Shown piece by piece: positions 10,991 through 23,560 of a stretch of DNA of 64,000 nt. The translations under genes and the position numbers were made by a program. Numbering within the stretch: position 1 is the stretch's first letter; each line of letters opens with the position of its first letter. The stretch comes from Euglena gracilis (lineage: Eukaryota; Euglenida; Euglenophyceae; Euglenales): assembly GCA_039621445.1 (NCBI GenBank), contig CP154955.1:48840086-48904085 (forward strand), read 5' to 3'. Under the pieces are notes generated by a model. It saw only the letters and a program-made list of their open reading frames with translations. It was not told the origin of the DNA and searched no databases.

Positions 10991-11523
10991 ACCTTCGCAC
11001 AATTTGTTTGGGGTCGGAGGAACCCTGGAGGAAAATTCTCAAACTGAAAATCGACGCCACAACAAGAGGGTGAGAAGCAGGGTTGACCACTGGGAAAGAA
11101 GCCACCCAATCCCATTTCCTATTTGGAAAAAAGGGGTCGTTCTTAGGTTTCCTGCCCCTGTTCCACTCCCCCCTGCAAAGCATGCTGTCCACTGGTGAAC
11201 GCTGCCAGCCAACCGGAGGTGCGGGCTTTTTAGTCACCAGCAGCCAGTCCTGTGTGGGTGGCACTGCAGCGGATTCAACAGTGGCAAAACCCTGAGGCAA
11301 AGAAGGCGGGAAAACCGAAGCTTTTGGGACGTTGGGCAAAGGGCCGCCGTCACAGAAAAAAAAAAAGACAATGTCACATATTTGGTGCAGACAGTGGCAA
11401 AAACCCAGCGACAAATGGCCTCGGCAAAATAAAACACATCAAAAACAAAACAGGATCACCGTAACAAAGGTTCTTTGCTCTGACATCATCGCAGCAGAGA
11501 AGGATAGGGTTGTGGGATACCAC

Positions 11524-11658
11524 TTGCTCAACTGGCGGTGGCGGTGCCTCGGGTTCATCTGTCTGGGTGCTGGTCTCGACAGCCATGGCGGAGGGGGACT
11601 CGGGGGTCTGCGATTGCGCCTCGCTGCGCTCCACCAGACCTGGCTGCACCGCTGCAGG
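11524..11658 (-). CDS. Exon J3, 45 codons
   Basis: Acceptor CATGCCGCAG, donor GTGGTA (or GTATCC one codon later), phase 0. Opens PAAVQPGLVERSEAQSQTPE then SPSAMAVETSTQTDEPEAPP. TQT intact. Confidence 0.85.
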
Positions 11659-11685
11659 CTGCGGCATGCAAACATGAACCATGTG

Positions 11686-11910
11686 CATGTGTGGTGTGTG
11701 AATGGGTGTGTGTGTGTCATATTGTGTTGTGTGTGTGCGTGTGTCTGTACACGCATGCGCGCATGTGTGTGCCCATGCCTGTATGTGAAAGGGGCTCCCC
11801 CGTGGGACCAAAATAATATCTGGCGCGTAAATGTGTGTGTGTGTGTGTGTGTGTGTGGGTTGTGTTGTGTGTGTTGTGGGTGGGTGGGTGGGTGGGCGTG
11901 GGTGATTAAA
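11686..11910. repeat. Interrupted TG-rich simple sequence
   Basis: Degenerate TG tract including (GTGG)n at 11878-11897, in the intron upstream of J3. No other feature. Confidence 0.8.
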
Positions 11911-12210
11911 TACACACCCCAAAAATGTTACTCGGGACAGACTTCTGTCCCCAGACAACAAATCTCGCCACACTCCAATGAAAGCTAAACAATGCAGTTT
12001 TTAGTCAACATTTTGCTTGGGGAGAATAACGCCAGAATCAAATCAGAAAGAGCATTTGTTGTGCAAAAGGGTGGGCAGACCCATCTTCATCGTTGATCAA
12101 TTGATGCCCATCACAATACCCAGGACAAGAGGAGGGGGAACTGCCCATCTGAGTCATCTGCAGCCCCCCCCCCTGACAAAACCTACATGTCATCACCTCA
12201 CAAAGGACAC

Positions 12211-12357
12211 CTCTGGTTCCACTGACAGGGGCGGTGGTGCCTCGGGCTCGTCCATCTGGGTGCTGGTCCCGGCAGCCAGGTCTCGGGCGGAGGGTGACTC
12301 GGGGGTCTGCAATTCCGCCTCGCTGCGCTCCACCGGACCCGGCTGCACCGCTACAGG
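12211..12357 (-). CDS. Exon J2, 49 codons
   Basis: Acceptor CGGTGCCACAG, donor GTGTCC. Opens PVAVQPGPVERSEAELQTPE then SPSARDLAAGTSTQMDEPEA. The TQT of the other J exons is TQM here, which would weaken an LC8-type anchor. Four more codons than J1. Confidence 0.85.
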
Positions 12358-13059
12358 CTGTGGCACCGAGGTGTTCTTTTTTGGGACCTGGGGAGGGGGG
12401 GGTCCTCCCCACCCAACCACCACTTTTGGGATGTCAACTTTGAGGTTCAAAAAAAAATCGGCGCTTCGCACCGAAAATAGAGGAAACCCCTCCTCTGGGG
12501 GGACCCCAACCCTCCGGGGGGGGGGGGGGGGCGGACCACCCACACAACCCACCCCTCCTCCCCAAAGTCACCCAACTTTTAAACAAAATAAATACATAAT
12601 TTCTGCTGTGGCACACACTCGGTCGGGGGTTGTCCAGGGTTGGATGGGGAGGGCTTTGGGGGGGGTGGGGTGTAGCCACCACGGAGTGGGACTCATTGGG
12701 GTTGGGAGATTCTCGTACAGACCTGCGGTCACCCCTCACACCAAATTGGGCCTAAAAATGGATTGGCGACTATTGAAGGAAATCATGCATGGAGGGAATT
12801 GCAAAGAAGGGAAAGGGTGGATAATTGATTATGTTTGTCGGATTCAAATGACAGTTGTTATAATTCAGAGGGGGGGGGGATACAACGTTCAATGCTCCCA
12901 CTGCAATCTGATGCAGGGTGCGGGATTCTGTGTCATGCAAATCGATCTCGCGGCGATAATTTTGGACGTACGTTTGACACGTGCGATTTGATGCACACAC
13001 ATTCAATTTTCAAGTTCTTTAAACACACATATGCACACACAAATAGAATATGAATATGT

Positions 13060-13215
13060 TCATGATTATTATATTCATTGATAATATTAATATATATATT
13101 TCAGATAACACTATATAAATATGAAATGTATGTATATATGCATAATGTATCTGTATATATGTATATATACATATATATACATATATACATATATATACAT
13201 ATATATAATACAGTA
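13060..13215. repeat. (ATATAC)n AT-rich simple sequence
   Basis: Alternating TATATA/CATATA tract; one of the few AT-rich islands. The intron at 13500-13800 is also AT-rich and otherwise empty. Confidence 0.8.
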
Positions 13216-13237
13216 GGGAAACTAAATAGTGGGACAC

Positions 13238-13372
13238 CTGAAAATTTTGTGGGTCATACCCAACCCCCAGCCCCAAAGCCTCTGCCAGCCCATGGGATGT
13301 GGTGATGGTGTGTGCACACTGGCATGGCCCTGCCCCACGCAGCAGTGCCCCAGCCAGCTCTGCTGCAGCACA
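13238..13372 (-). CDS. Exon, 45 codons, Cys/Ala/Leu-rich
   Basis: Acceptor TTTGGCGCAG, donor GTGTCC (same donor as J1), phase 0. Opens CAAAELAGALLRGAGPCQCA and ends LGVGYDPQNFQ. No close copy; same length as J1. Confidence 0.65.
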
Positions 13373-13869
13373 CTGCGCCAAATTCAGGCCAATCCTATGC
13401 GAGCAGGTCTTTTCCATTTCCTGACCCCTTTTGGGCTCCGAAGCAAACCCAGCCTCAGGTAAGGGGACGAGGCGGCTCACACTGCAGTGAGTGGCATTGG
13501 ACCCCTACTTTGAACAATTATTATTCATAGATTTTATATCGATATCGATATTCTATGTGGGTATTTATGCTGACATTTATTTCTTTGCATGTGTATGGAC
13601 GTACACATATACATAAACATATACAAGTATTTCTTTAAACATTTTTATTCCAGCACTCTTACATGTTTATATTTACAATAAATATGGTTAATACATTTCT
13701 CCGCGTGATATACTCATAATATACTTATAACATCAATATACTTGGACATGTACATTTTTGCTTCTGCAATCCACTGCAATTCGCAAAATACAAACCATAC
13801 AAAAATGCATCACATTGGATTGTGATGCAGTTTCTCACACTCTGCACTTCAACGCCCAGACCAGGACAC

Positions 13870-14004
13870 CTGCACTAGCTGCCGCAGCTGTGGTTCAGGC
13901 TCGTCCGTCTGGGTGCTGGTCTCAGCAGCCGGGGTAGAGGGTGACTCAGGAGTCTGCGATCCCGCCTCCCTGCACTCCACCAGGCCCGGCTGCACCTCTG
14001 CAGA
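13870..14004 (-). CDS. Exon J1, 45 codons, TQT motif
   Basis: Acceptor GTATACCACAG, donor GTGTCC, phase 0. Opens SAEVQPGLVECREAGSQTPE then SPSTPAAETSTQTDEPE. Ser/Thr/Pro/Glu-rich and probably disordered. The TSTQTDEP segment resembles the TQT anchor bound by dynein light chain LC8. Confidence 0.85.
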
Positions 14005-14024
14005 CTGTGGTATACAGGCATGCA

Positions 14025-14990
<966 letters not shown>

Positions 14991-15015
14991 TGTTTGTGTT
15001 GTGTCTGTATATTCT

Positions 15016-15172
15016 GCGTTGTGTTGTGTTGTGATGTGTTGTGTTGTGTTGTGTTGTGTTGTGTTGTGTTGTGTTGTGTTGTGTTGTGTTGTGTTGCGTT
15101 GTGTTGTGTTGTGTTGTGTTGAATTGTGTTGTGATGTGGTGTGGTGTGGTGTGGTGTGGTGTGTGTGGGCTT
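15016..15172. repeat. (GTGTT)n pentanucleotide array
   Basis: About 25 units of GTGTT follow the TG array, then (GTGTG)-like GTGGT units. Probably derived from the TG array by slippage. Confidence 0.9.
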
Positions 15173-15599
15173 TTTTTGGTGGGAAAGGGAGGATGCTGGA
15201 GATCACGCATTTCTTGTCGAGAATTTTGCATGCGATGCCATAAGGGACCCCAACCACTCCCAAATCAGTTGCGAACTCAGTTCCATTTTGAGGTGGTTTT
15301 GAGGGTGGATTGTGGAATGGAGACCTTGTCAGTCACCGGTCAAGAGGTCAGGATGGTCCAAAGATGTACAATGAATGACAGCATGTTCATTGCAACATGA
15401 ATGGGCAACACTTTCAAATTCATTCACGTGAAACAGCAAAATCCAAAACAGTTTGCAATCGATTGCGTATAAAATGAAATTGAGTTCGGTGCATTCCTGC
15501 AGAATGCGGATTTATAAAAAAACACCCCAGAAATGAAAATCAAATTGATAGTTCCACAAAAGTGTAAACTGTCTTAAAAAAAATTTCCACAACGTTGGC

Positions 15600-16080
15600 A
15601 GGGGATGCTCTAGTCGGGCCTCGGGGGAGAAAATGTGCAAAATGCGCAAAAAAATGCGCTCTTTCGGGAGAAATGTGCAAAAATGTGCAAGATCAGAGAG
15701 GGTAAAAAAGAACACACAAAAACACAAAAATTACCCCCAAAACATGCAAAAAAAGGCTCAAATTTGTACAAACATGAGGAAAATGTTCATTTTCAGGGGA
15801 AAATCGAACTATCAGAAATAAATACAAAACTTACAAAAATGGGCAAAAAAGCGAAAAATTGGTGAAACCACAAAAAAAAAACACAATAATGCGAAAACCC
15901 AAAAAAAGCGTGTTGAAAAAACAACAGCGCAAAAAAAATGTGCTTTTTGGAAAGTGAGAAGAAATGCACAAGAAAATAGCACAAGAACATGAAAAAAAAT
16001 GTGAACCGCATGATTGAAAAGATAGCTATGAATTTCACCAATAAAATTAAAACGGCAAAAAATAGCAAAAAGAAGTCCTA
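15600..16080. repeat. Phased A-tract intron segment (ATGCGCAAAA type)
   Basis: Many AAAA tracts separated by TGTGC or TGCGC at roughly 10-12-bp spacing. Similar segments occur at 28018-28110, 53030-53430 and, in a GCC-AAAA form, 54400-54620. No coding potential. Confidence 0.6.
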
Positions 16081-16346
16081 GGTCAAAATCAGTCCCTAGG
16101 AAATAGAAGATGTAATAACTTGGTCCAAATGTCAAAGTTAGAGGCACTATTCAACCACAGTTAAAACCTCATACAATTGTGACTGTCTCCCTCACTTACA
16201 GCCAACCAAGCAAAGGTCTGTCACACCTTCTGCTGAAATAAAAAAAAGAAAAAGGCTCGGGGCAATTTTGTGCCACTTTCACCCAAAAACAACATTTTGC
16301 ATTCAGCACCACGTGAGAAATGCCATGTGTTTTTGAAGAATTCGGT

Positions 16347-16359
16347 NNNNNNNNNNNNN
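16347..16359. other. Assembly gap (13 N)
   Basis: Run of undetermined bases within an intron; no coding signal around it. Confidence 0.99.
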
Positions 16360-16433
16360 TGCAACCGCGACAGCAACGTTGCTCCCTCGTGGACATTTGT
16401 TAGGCAACGCGGGTGACAGACCGGGATGCCATC

Positions 16434-16730
16434 CATAGATTCAGTGACCCCCGGGGGGCACTTTTTCCTGGGCCCAAACCCACCCACCCACCCACTTTTT
16501 TCAAAAGCCCACCCACACACAAAGCCTCCCCCTCTGGGGGTCAACCACCACCCACCCACCCACCCACCCAAAATCGGCCGAAAACGCTAAAAATGGGGTG
16601 GGTGTACCATGTCCCATGGCACACCTCACCCTCCGGGGGGGGGGGGGTCCCAATCCACCCACCCACTCTCGAAAACCCACCCTCCCCGGGGGGGGGGGGA
16701 GAGATCACACAGGTGTCAAGTGAATCTATG
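16434..16730. mobile_element. Inverted-terminal element, CATAGATTC family, copy 1
   Basis: The ends are CATAGATTCAGTGACC and TCAAGTGAATCTATG. Flanks are ATGCCATC and ACGCCATC, 7/8 alike, read as an 8-bp target duplication. The interior is (CCCACC)n with a poly-G run and no reading frame. Confidence 0.72.
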
Positions 16731-16772
16731 ACGCCATCCCAAAGATGGAAACGGGGGGGGGGGGTGCCAGAC

Positions 16773-16871
16773 CTGGACCGTGGCCTCGGCCCGGAGGAGT
16801 TGGGCAAAGCCGTCCACCGCCTCCAGCAGGACGGCACTGCGGGCCTGGGCCTCCTCCTGCTCCGCCTGGCG
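16773..16871 (-). CDS. Exon A1, 33 codons (last A)
   Basis: Acceptor TGTTCCCGCAG, donor GTCTGG. Reads RQAEQEEAQARSAVLLEAVD then GFAQLLRAEATVQ. Last A exon in transcript order; the next recognised exon is a J exon 2.8 kb downstream. Confidence 0.87.
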
Positions 16872-17194
16872 CTGCGGGAACACATCGTCATGCCGCATCA
16901 AAGGCACAAGCAAGGACGCTCTGTACTGACTCCAACTGTGAATATTATCCGTGCGTTTTATTTATCGGCACAGTTCATGTTTAGTTTTGGGCCAGACTTG
17001 CCGTGCCTCTGTCTGCCGTGTTTCTGGGGGTCCTGCCTGAAATAAAATCGTGGCCTGGGAATTCATTAAGCCGGGGGGGGGTTACTGAAAGTAAATGAAC
17101 CCGACTCCAACAAACTAAGGCACCGTCTGGCGATCGAAGAGAGGTCCAACACGTGGTGTTCGGCTCTACCTCTGATCCTCCGCACAGCACACAC

Positions 17195-17356
17195 CAAAAG
17201 CTGCCGCTGTCGCTCCGCCTCCGCCTGCACCGCCAGTGCTTGCCTCTCCGCCCCCACGGCGGCCAGCTCCGCCTGCAGCGCCTTGCACTGCTGCCCGGCT
17301 TTTTTCTGCTCCTCCGTCGCTGCGGCCAACAGTGCCAGCCGCCCCCGCTGGTCCGC
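17195..17356 (-). CDS. Exon B1, 54 codons
   Basis: Acceptor CTCGCCGCAG|G, donor GTGTGTGCTG. Opens ADQRGRLALLAAATEEQKKA then GQQCKALQAELAAVGAERQA. Subfamily II with two extra residues (EEQKKAGQ). Confidence 0.88.
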
Positions 17357-18181
17357 CTGCGGCGAGGAGGGCGGAGCAGGGATACATAAGCCAGGAGGAG
17401 GGTGGGGTCCCACTCCCCCTCTCAACACAGATGGGGGGTCAGATCTCCCCCCTCCTACCTTGGCTAGGACTAGGAATTTTCATCAGAGACTGTCATACAG
17501 TGTGGACGAAAATTGGGGAAAATACCAGGGAAAAAATCAAGGGGAAAAGTCGATTTATAATTTATAATTATGGGAAAATTCAGCATTTCAGGGATGACAA
17601 TGGTAATTTGTTTCAATTGTGATGAAGATTTTCGGAACTCTGTTTACGGCAACTCAAAACCTCAGAATCCGTCAAAATGGACATCTGTTGGTCTTTCTTT
17701 TGGTGATTTTCATTGCAAAATAATTCCCAGATATTGACAGCATTGCATAACCCCATCTTTGTGGTTGTGAAATTTGACTGCCGTTGAGAGTGGCTGCCCC
17801 AAAGGGCGTACAAAAAATACACTGGACAAAATCCACAGAAAAAACATATATGGGAAGATCGGGGTCGGTTCCCGTAATTTTGGTCTGGACTGTATTCTGC
17901 ACCTTTTCCAAGTTTCACATGCAGTGAGAGACCCCCCCCCAGGACCCCTGAAATCGAAAAGTCTAAAGGTATTTCCCAAAATTTTCCTAGCGCTATGCAC
18001 CAACATTCATTCCCGACCTTCCACCAGGGAGCCCTCGGGGGGTCTTCCAGATTCAAAGCCTGTTCCTCGTCCAGCAGTGAAAAATAACAGATAAAACTGA
18101 GTGATGGCAAGGAAAAGTGTTGAGCCTGGAAAAGGGGCCCAAACTGTGTGCCATCAGGTTTTTGGCTGACCAAATAGGGAC

Positions 18182-18280
18182 CTGGAACGTGGCCTCAACC
18201 CCCAGGAGTTGGGCAAAAGCGTCCGCCGCGTCCAACAGGACGTCACTGCGCGCATGCGCCTCCTCCTGCTCCGCCTGACG
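18182..18280 (-). CDS. Exon A2, 33 codons
   Basis: Acceptor CCATCGCAG, donor GTCCCT, the weakest donor of the A set. Reads RQAEQEEAHARSDVLLDAAD then AFAQLLGVEATFQ. Open and in frame despite several changes. Confidence 0.82.
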
Positions 18281-18676
18281 CTGCGATGGGGTGGGTGGAA
18301 CCTCAAATGGTCGCCGCTGAAAAATATTGCATCAATTTGCATTGGTTTTCCTGGCAGAACTGGTGTCAGTGGCCATTTGGGTACAACGAGAGGTGAATGG
18401 GTTGCCATTGCTTTTCTTCACCTTCTCTTCCTCGCTGCAGCCTCCTCTTCCTCCTCCTCCTGACCCTGCATTCCTGTTTCCGCCACTATGTAAATGCTGA
18501 TGACCAGTTCCCTGAAAAACACTACTCTGCAGAGAACAAAAAACAAACCAAAAGTCGCGGAAGATACTGGGAAACCCACTTCCGAATTATCATTGTACAC
18601 TTGCTGATGGTTGTGCCCCCAAATGGATTTGATCTGGGGGTTTCACCTCTGCTTTGATCCCCCTCACGGCACACAC

Positions 18677-18832
18677 CAACAGCTGCCGCTGTCGCTCCGC
18701 CTCTGCCTGCACCGCCAGTGCTTGCCTCTCCGCCCCCACAGCGGCCAGCTCCGCCTGCAGCGCCTCGCACTGCCGCCCGGCCTGCTCCTCCGCCGCTGCG
18801 GCCAACAGTGCCAGCCGCCCCCGCTGGTCCGC
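18677..18832 (-). CDS. Exon B2, 52 codons
   Basis: Acceptor CTCGCCCCAG|G, donor GTGTGTGCC. Opens ADQRGRLALLAAAAEEQAGR then QCEALQAELAAVGAERQALA. B subfamily II. Confidence 0.88.
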
Positions 18833-19484
18833 CTGGGGCGAGGTGGGCTGGGGGGGGGGGGGGCTTCTTTTTCAGACCCTGGGGGGGGGTCTAAAAATCT
18901 GAGGGTATTTCCTGAAAAAAAGATAATTTGGTACTTCACGCTGAAACTAGCACCCAGGTATCCGGCCAAGGACCTCCCAAGGGGGGTCCGGTCTCACCCA
19001 CCCACCCCCCTCCCTCCCCCGGGGGGTTTTCTGAGTTAAAAAGAAGCCTGTCGGAGGGACAGCTGTGGCCGCTAGTTAGAGCTGACGGTTTTTGTGTTCT
19101 TCTCCCAAGTACGCTGAAACCATTTGCCTTTCACTCAACATTTGTTTCTCCAAAACCAGTCAGTTGCTTTTGTCTGAAAACCCAGTTAATACTGCCTCCC
19201 CAAGGGTCGGCCACTCTGGGGGTCGGCCAAACTGACAACAAAATGTGAACGTGACCAAACAGATCCTTCTTTGAGGGTCTTTCAGGCGTGTTTTTTCAAA
19301 CCATCCAAAGACACTTGTTTCATACCATGAACAAACCTGTAGGTCACCCTTTCTCCCACGGGGGGATCGAGTGTTCGGCCCAAGCTTAAGGTTCAACCCA
19401 GCAAAGAAAACAATATACTTCAAAACATACATGCAACCGACGAATTCCAAAGAGTGCCAGGGAAAAGGGAGAAAAGCCCCAGAC

Positions 19485-19583
19485 CTGGACTGTGGCCTCA
19501 GCCTGGAGGAGTTGGGCAAAGCCGTCCGCCGCCTCCAGCAGGATGGCACTGCGAGCCTGGGCCTCCTGCTGCTCCGCCTGGCG
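19485..19583 (-). CDS. Exon A3, 33 codons
   Basis: Acceptor GCACTCCCGCAG, donor GTCTGG. Reads RQAEQQEAQARSAILLEAAD then GFAQLLQAEATVQ. Shares donor and the EAQARSA variant with A1. Confidence 0.88.
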
Positions 19584-20776
19584 CTGCGGGAGTGCGGTGT
19601 CACGAGGCAGCAAAGGCGCAGGTGGGAGTGCGTCTGCGCTATTGTCATGCTCGCGCTTTAAATTTGGTTCATTTCGTGTTCGGCTTTTGCCTCGACCTGT
19701 GCCTCTGTTACCCCCCAAACCAAACCAAACCAAAGCCCGAGGAGGGGGTGACTGTCAGCAAATGATTCTTCAGCTGCGTGGCTGCTGATTTGCTTTCATT
19801 GGTTGCTGGCGAACGCTGGCCAGCAACAAATCTTTCTGGGACTGAAATGAGTGCCTGTCACGTCACTTCTTGTTTCAGTTGCTTGTTTGCTTTGCCTTCA
19901 TTGACTGCAGCAGGGGGTGGCAGGGTTGGATGGGAAGCCTTGAGGGGGGGGGTCGGACCCCCCTCCCAACACGGAGGGGGGGGGTGGGTCGGACCCCCCC
20001 CCCTACCTCGAAACTGAGGGGGGGCCGAAAATTTTTCGATTTCATGGACGGGCAAAGGGCCAGAAATCGGGTCGAAAACGGTCAAAAATCCCTGATTTTT
20101 CTTTGAAAATCGATCCAAAATGCTCATTTTTTGAATTTTTTTGAACATTTTGGGGGGGGGGAAACACCAACACATCAAAAAATGGGCAATATGGCCAAAA
20201 GTCAGCAAAAGGGGTGTTTTTGCTCATTTTTCGGCGGACAGCGCCGGAAGAAAAATTTCTGCTATTTTTGGCACCTGTCAAGGAGGGGGGGGGGTGGGGG
20301 GTCCGGACCCCCCTCCCAACATCTGGGGGGCCCCCCTACCACCTTACCCCCCCAGGGGGGGGTCGGGACCAGGTTTTGAATAGTGCTGAGCTCTTAATAA
20401 GCGCTCACCCACCCCTTCATTGACACCCCCATATAAACCGGCGCACTCCATAGAGCTCTGTTGACTGAAAAACAAAGGTTTTGTGCCCGAAACAGGGCGC
20501 CGGGGGGTGAAGAAACACTCGTTTTTGGCTCAAAATACACCTTTTCCGGGTCTGGATAGCCAAAAAACAGCGCTTTGAGCGAAAATTTTTTTTCGATTGT
20601 TTCGACTTTTTTGACCCAAAAATGACCGGAAGTGAGTGGGTTGACAGCCCAAAACGGGGCGCTGGCGGGTCGAAAAACGCTCATTTTTCGGCCCAAAAAC
20701 AGTTTTTCTGGGTTCGGGAGGCCCAAAAACATCGTTTCGGGCAAAAAAATTATTTCGATTTTTTTTTCGACTTTTT

Positions 20777-22274
20777 GACCCATGATGGGCATCATGGGTC
20801 ATGATGGGCATCATGACCCATGATTGGCATCATGGGTCATGATGGGCATCATGGGTCATGATGGGCATCATGGTCATGATGGCCATCATGAACATGATGG
20901 CCATCATGGGTCATGATGGGCATCATGACCACGATTGGCATCATGGGTCATGTTGGGCATCATGGGTCATGATGGGCATCATGGGTCATGAGGGGCATCA
21001 TGGGTCATGATGGGCATCATGGGTCATGATGGGCATCATGGGGCATGATGGGCATCATGGGTCATGATGGGCATCATAGGTCATGATGGCCATCATGGGT
21101 CATGATGGGCATCATGACCCATGATTGGCATCATGGGTCATGATGGGCATCATGGGTCATGATGGGCATCATGGGCCATGATGGCCATCATGGGTCATGA
21201 TTGGCATCATGGGTCATGATGGGCATCATTGGTCATGATGGGCATCATGGGTAATGATGGGCATCATTGGTCATGATGGGCATCATGGGTCATGATGGGC
21301 ATCATGACCTATGATTGGCATCATGGGTCATGATGGGCATCATGGGTCATGATGGGCATCATGGGTCATGATGAGCATCATGGGTCATGATGGGCATCAT
21401 GGGTCATGATGGGCATCATTGGTCATGATGGCCATCATGGGTCATGATGGGCATCATGACCATGATTGGCATCATGGGTCATGTTGGGCATCATGGGTCA
21501 TGATGGGCATCATGGGTCATGATGGGCATCATGGGTCATGATGGCCATCATGGGGCATGATGGGCATCATGGGGTCATGATGGGCATCATAGGTCATGAT
21601 GGCCATCATTGGTCATGATGGGCATCATGACCCATGATTGGCATCATGGGTCATGATGGGCATCATGGGTCATGATGGGCATCATGGGTCATGATGGCCA
21701 TCATGGGTCATGATGGCCATCATGGGTCATGATGGGCATCATGACCATGATTGGCATCATGGGTCATGTTGGGCATCATGGGTCATGATGGGCATCATGG
21801 GTCATGATGGGCATCATGGGTCATGATGGCCATCATGGGGCATGATGGGCATCATGGGGTCATGATGGGCATCATAGGTCATGATGGCCATCATTGGTCA
21901 TGATGGGCATCATGACCCATGATTGGCATCATGGGTCATGATGGACATCATGGGTCATGATGGGCATCATGGGTCATGATGGCCATCATGGGTCATGATG
22001 GGCATCATGGGTCATGATGGCCATCGTGGGGCATGATTGGCATCATGGGTCATGATGGGCATCATTGGTCATGATGGGCATCATGGGTAATGATGGGCAT
22101 CATTGGTCATGATGGGCATCCTGGGTCATGATGGGCATCATGGGTCATGATGGGCATCATGACCCATGATTGGCATCATGGGTCATGATGGGCATCATGG
22201 GGCATGATGGGCATCATTGGTCATGATGGGCATCATGGGTCATGATGGGCATCATGACCCATGATTGGCATCAT
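20777..22274. repeat. 19-bp satellite, about 79 units
   Basis: The unit is GGGCATCATGGGTCATGAT (19 bp) with variants (GGCCATCAT, CATCATTGG, inverted CATGACCCATGATTGG). It contains CATGATGGGCATCATG, an interrupted palindrome, so each unit can pair with itself. Ordered variants form a 285-bp higher-order repeat. Confidence 0.92.
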
Positions 22275-22276
22275 TG

Positions 22277-23560
22277 TTGGTCGAAAAACGCCCATTTTCG
22301 GCTCGAAAACCCTTTTTCTGGGTCCGGGAGGCCAAGAAGCATGGTTTTGGGTAAAAAAAATTTTTTCGATATTTTTCGCCTTTTTTGGCCGAAGTCCACC
22401 AGTGGAAAAAGTGTACAAAATGGCCAAAATCGGCTGAAAAACAGCCGTATCTCGGGCTACGCGAACAGTTGTGGGGAAATCAAAATACCGGTAGACGGAG
22501 TGTTCCAAGGGCTTCAAATTAGGTCTCCGGACATTTCCTTTGATTTTGCTTCATTTTGGAGATATTTTGAAAATTGACATTTTTTTGGCCGAAATGGCAG
22601 AGTCCAAAGGGGGGGGGCTTAAAAAGGGGAGTTGGCCAATCCTACCCAGTTTGGACCCCTTCGCGCGTGAATAACTCGGGCCTGGCGGGGAGTTGGGGGT
22701 CAAACCCAGGTGATTCGGAAACTAGGAATCCAGTCGCTCACAACTAAAAAAAAAAATTTCGGGAACGGGGCCAGGATCATGGTGATAATCCGCCGGTTCC
22801 CGAGGTGGCCCCGAGGGGGGGAGGGGGGGGGGGGGGAGGGGGGGGTCGCTGAGCTCTTATCTCTTTAGAGTAAGAGCGAAGCTTACCACTGGGGGAAACC
22901 CCCCCCGAACCCCCCCCCTCGGGGCCACCTCGAGAACCGGCGGATTATCACCATGATCCCGGCCCCGTTCCCGAAATTTTTTTTTTCAGTCGCGAGCGAC
23001 TGGATTCCTAGTTTCCGAATCACCTGGGTTTGACCCCCAACTCCCCGCCAGGCCCGAGTTATTCATGCGCGAAGGGGTCCAAACTGGGTAGGATTGGCCA
23101 ACCCCCCTATTAACACCCCCCCCCCCCTTTGGACTCTACCATTTCGGCCAAAAAATGTCAATTTTCAAAATATCTCCAAAATGAAGCCAAATCAAAGGAA
23201 ATGTCCGGAGACCTAATTTGAAGCCCTTGGAACGCCCCATCTGCCGGTATTTTGATTTCCCCGCAACTCCCCGCCTGGCCCGAGATACGGCCGTTTTCGG
23301 CCCGGATGGCCGTTTTGTACACTTTTCCCTCTGTTCGACTTAGCCGTTTTGGGCCAAAAAAATCGAAAAAAATTGAAAAAAAATTTTTTGCCCCGTTTTG
23401 GACCGCCGACCCATTGACTTTGGGTCAAAACCGGGTCAAAAAAGTCGAAAAAAATCGAAAAAATTTTTTTTGCCGGAAGGCGAGTTTTGGCCTCCCACAG
23501 ACCGGAAAAAAAAAAAAACTGTTTTTGAGCCGAAAATGAGCGTTTTTCGACCCGCCAGCG
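22277..23560. repeat. Long imperfect palindrome inside the foldback element
   Basis: The left arm (to about 22820) and the right arm (from about 22911) are inverted copies. Matching landmarks are GGTCTCCGGACATTTCC with its complement near 23200, and GATAATCCGCCGGTTC with its complement near 22935. The spacer (22845-22897) contains GCGAAGCTTACCACTGGGGG, which recurs inverted just outside the right arm at 24021-24040. Confidence 0.85.

Noticed and set aside
20777-22274. CRISPR-like array
   Set aside because: Contiguous 19-bp satellite units without unique spacers, in a eukaryotic intron.
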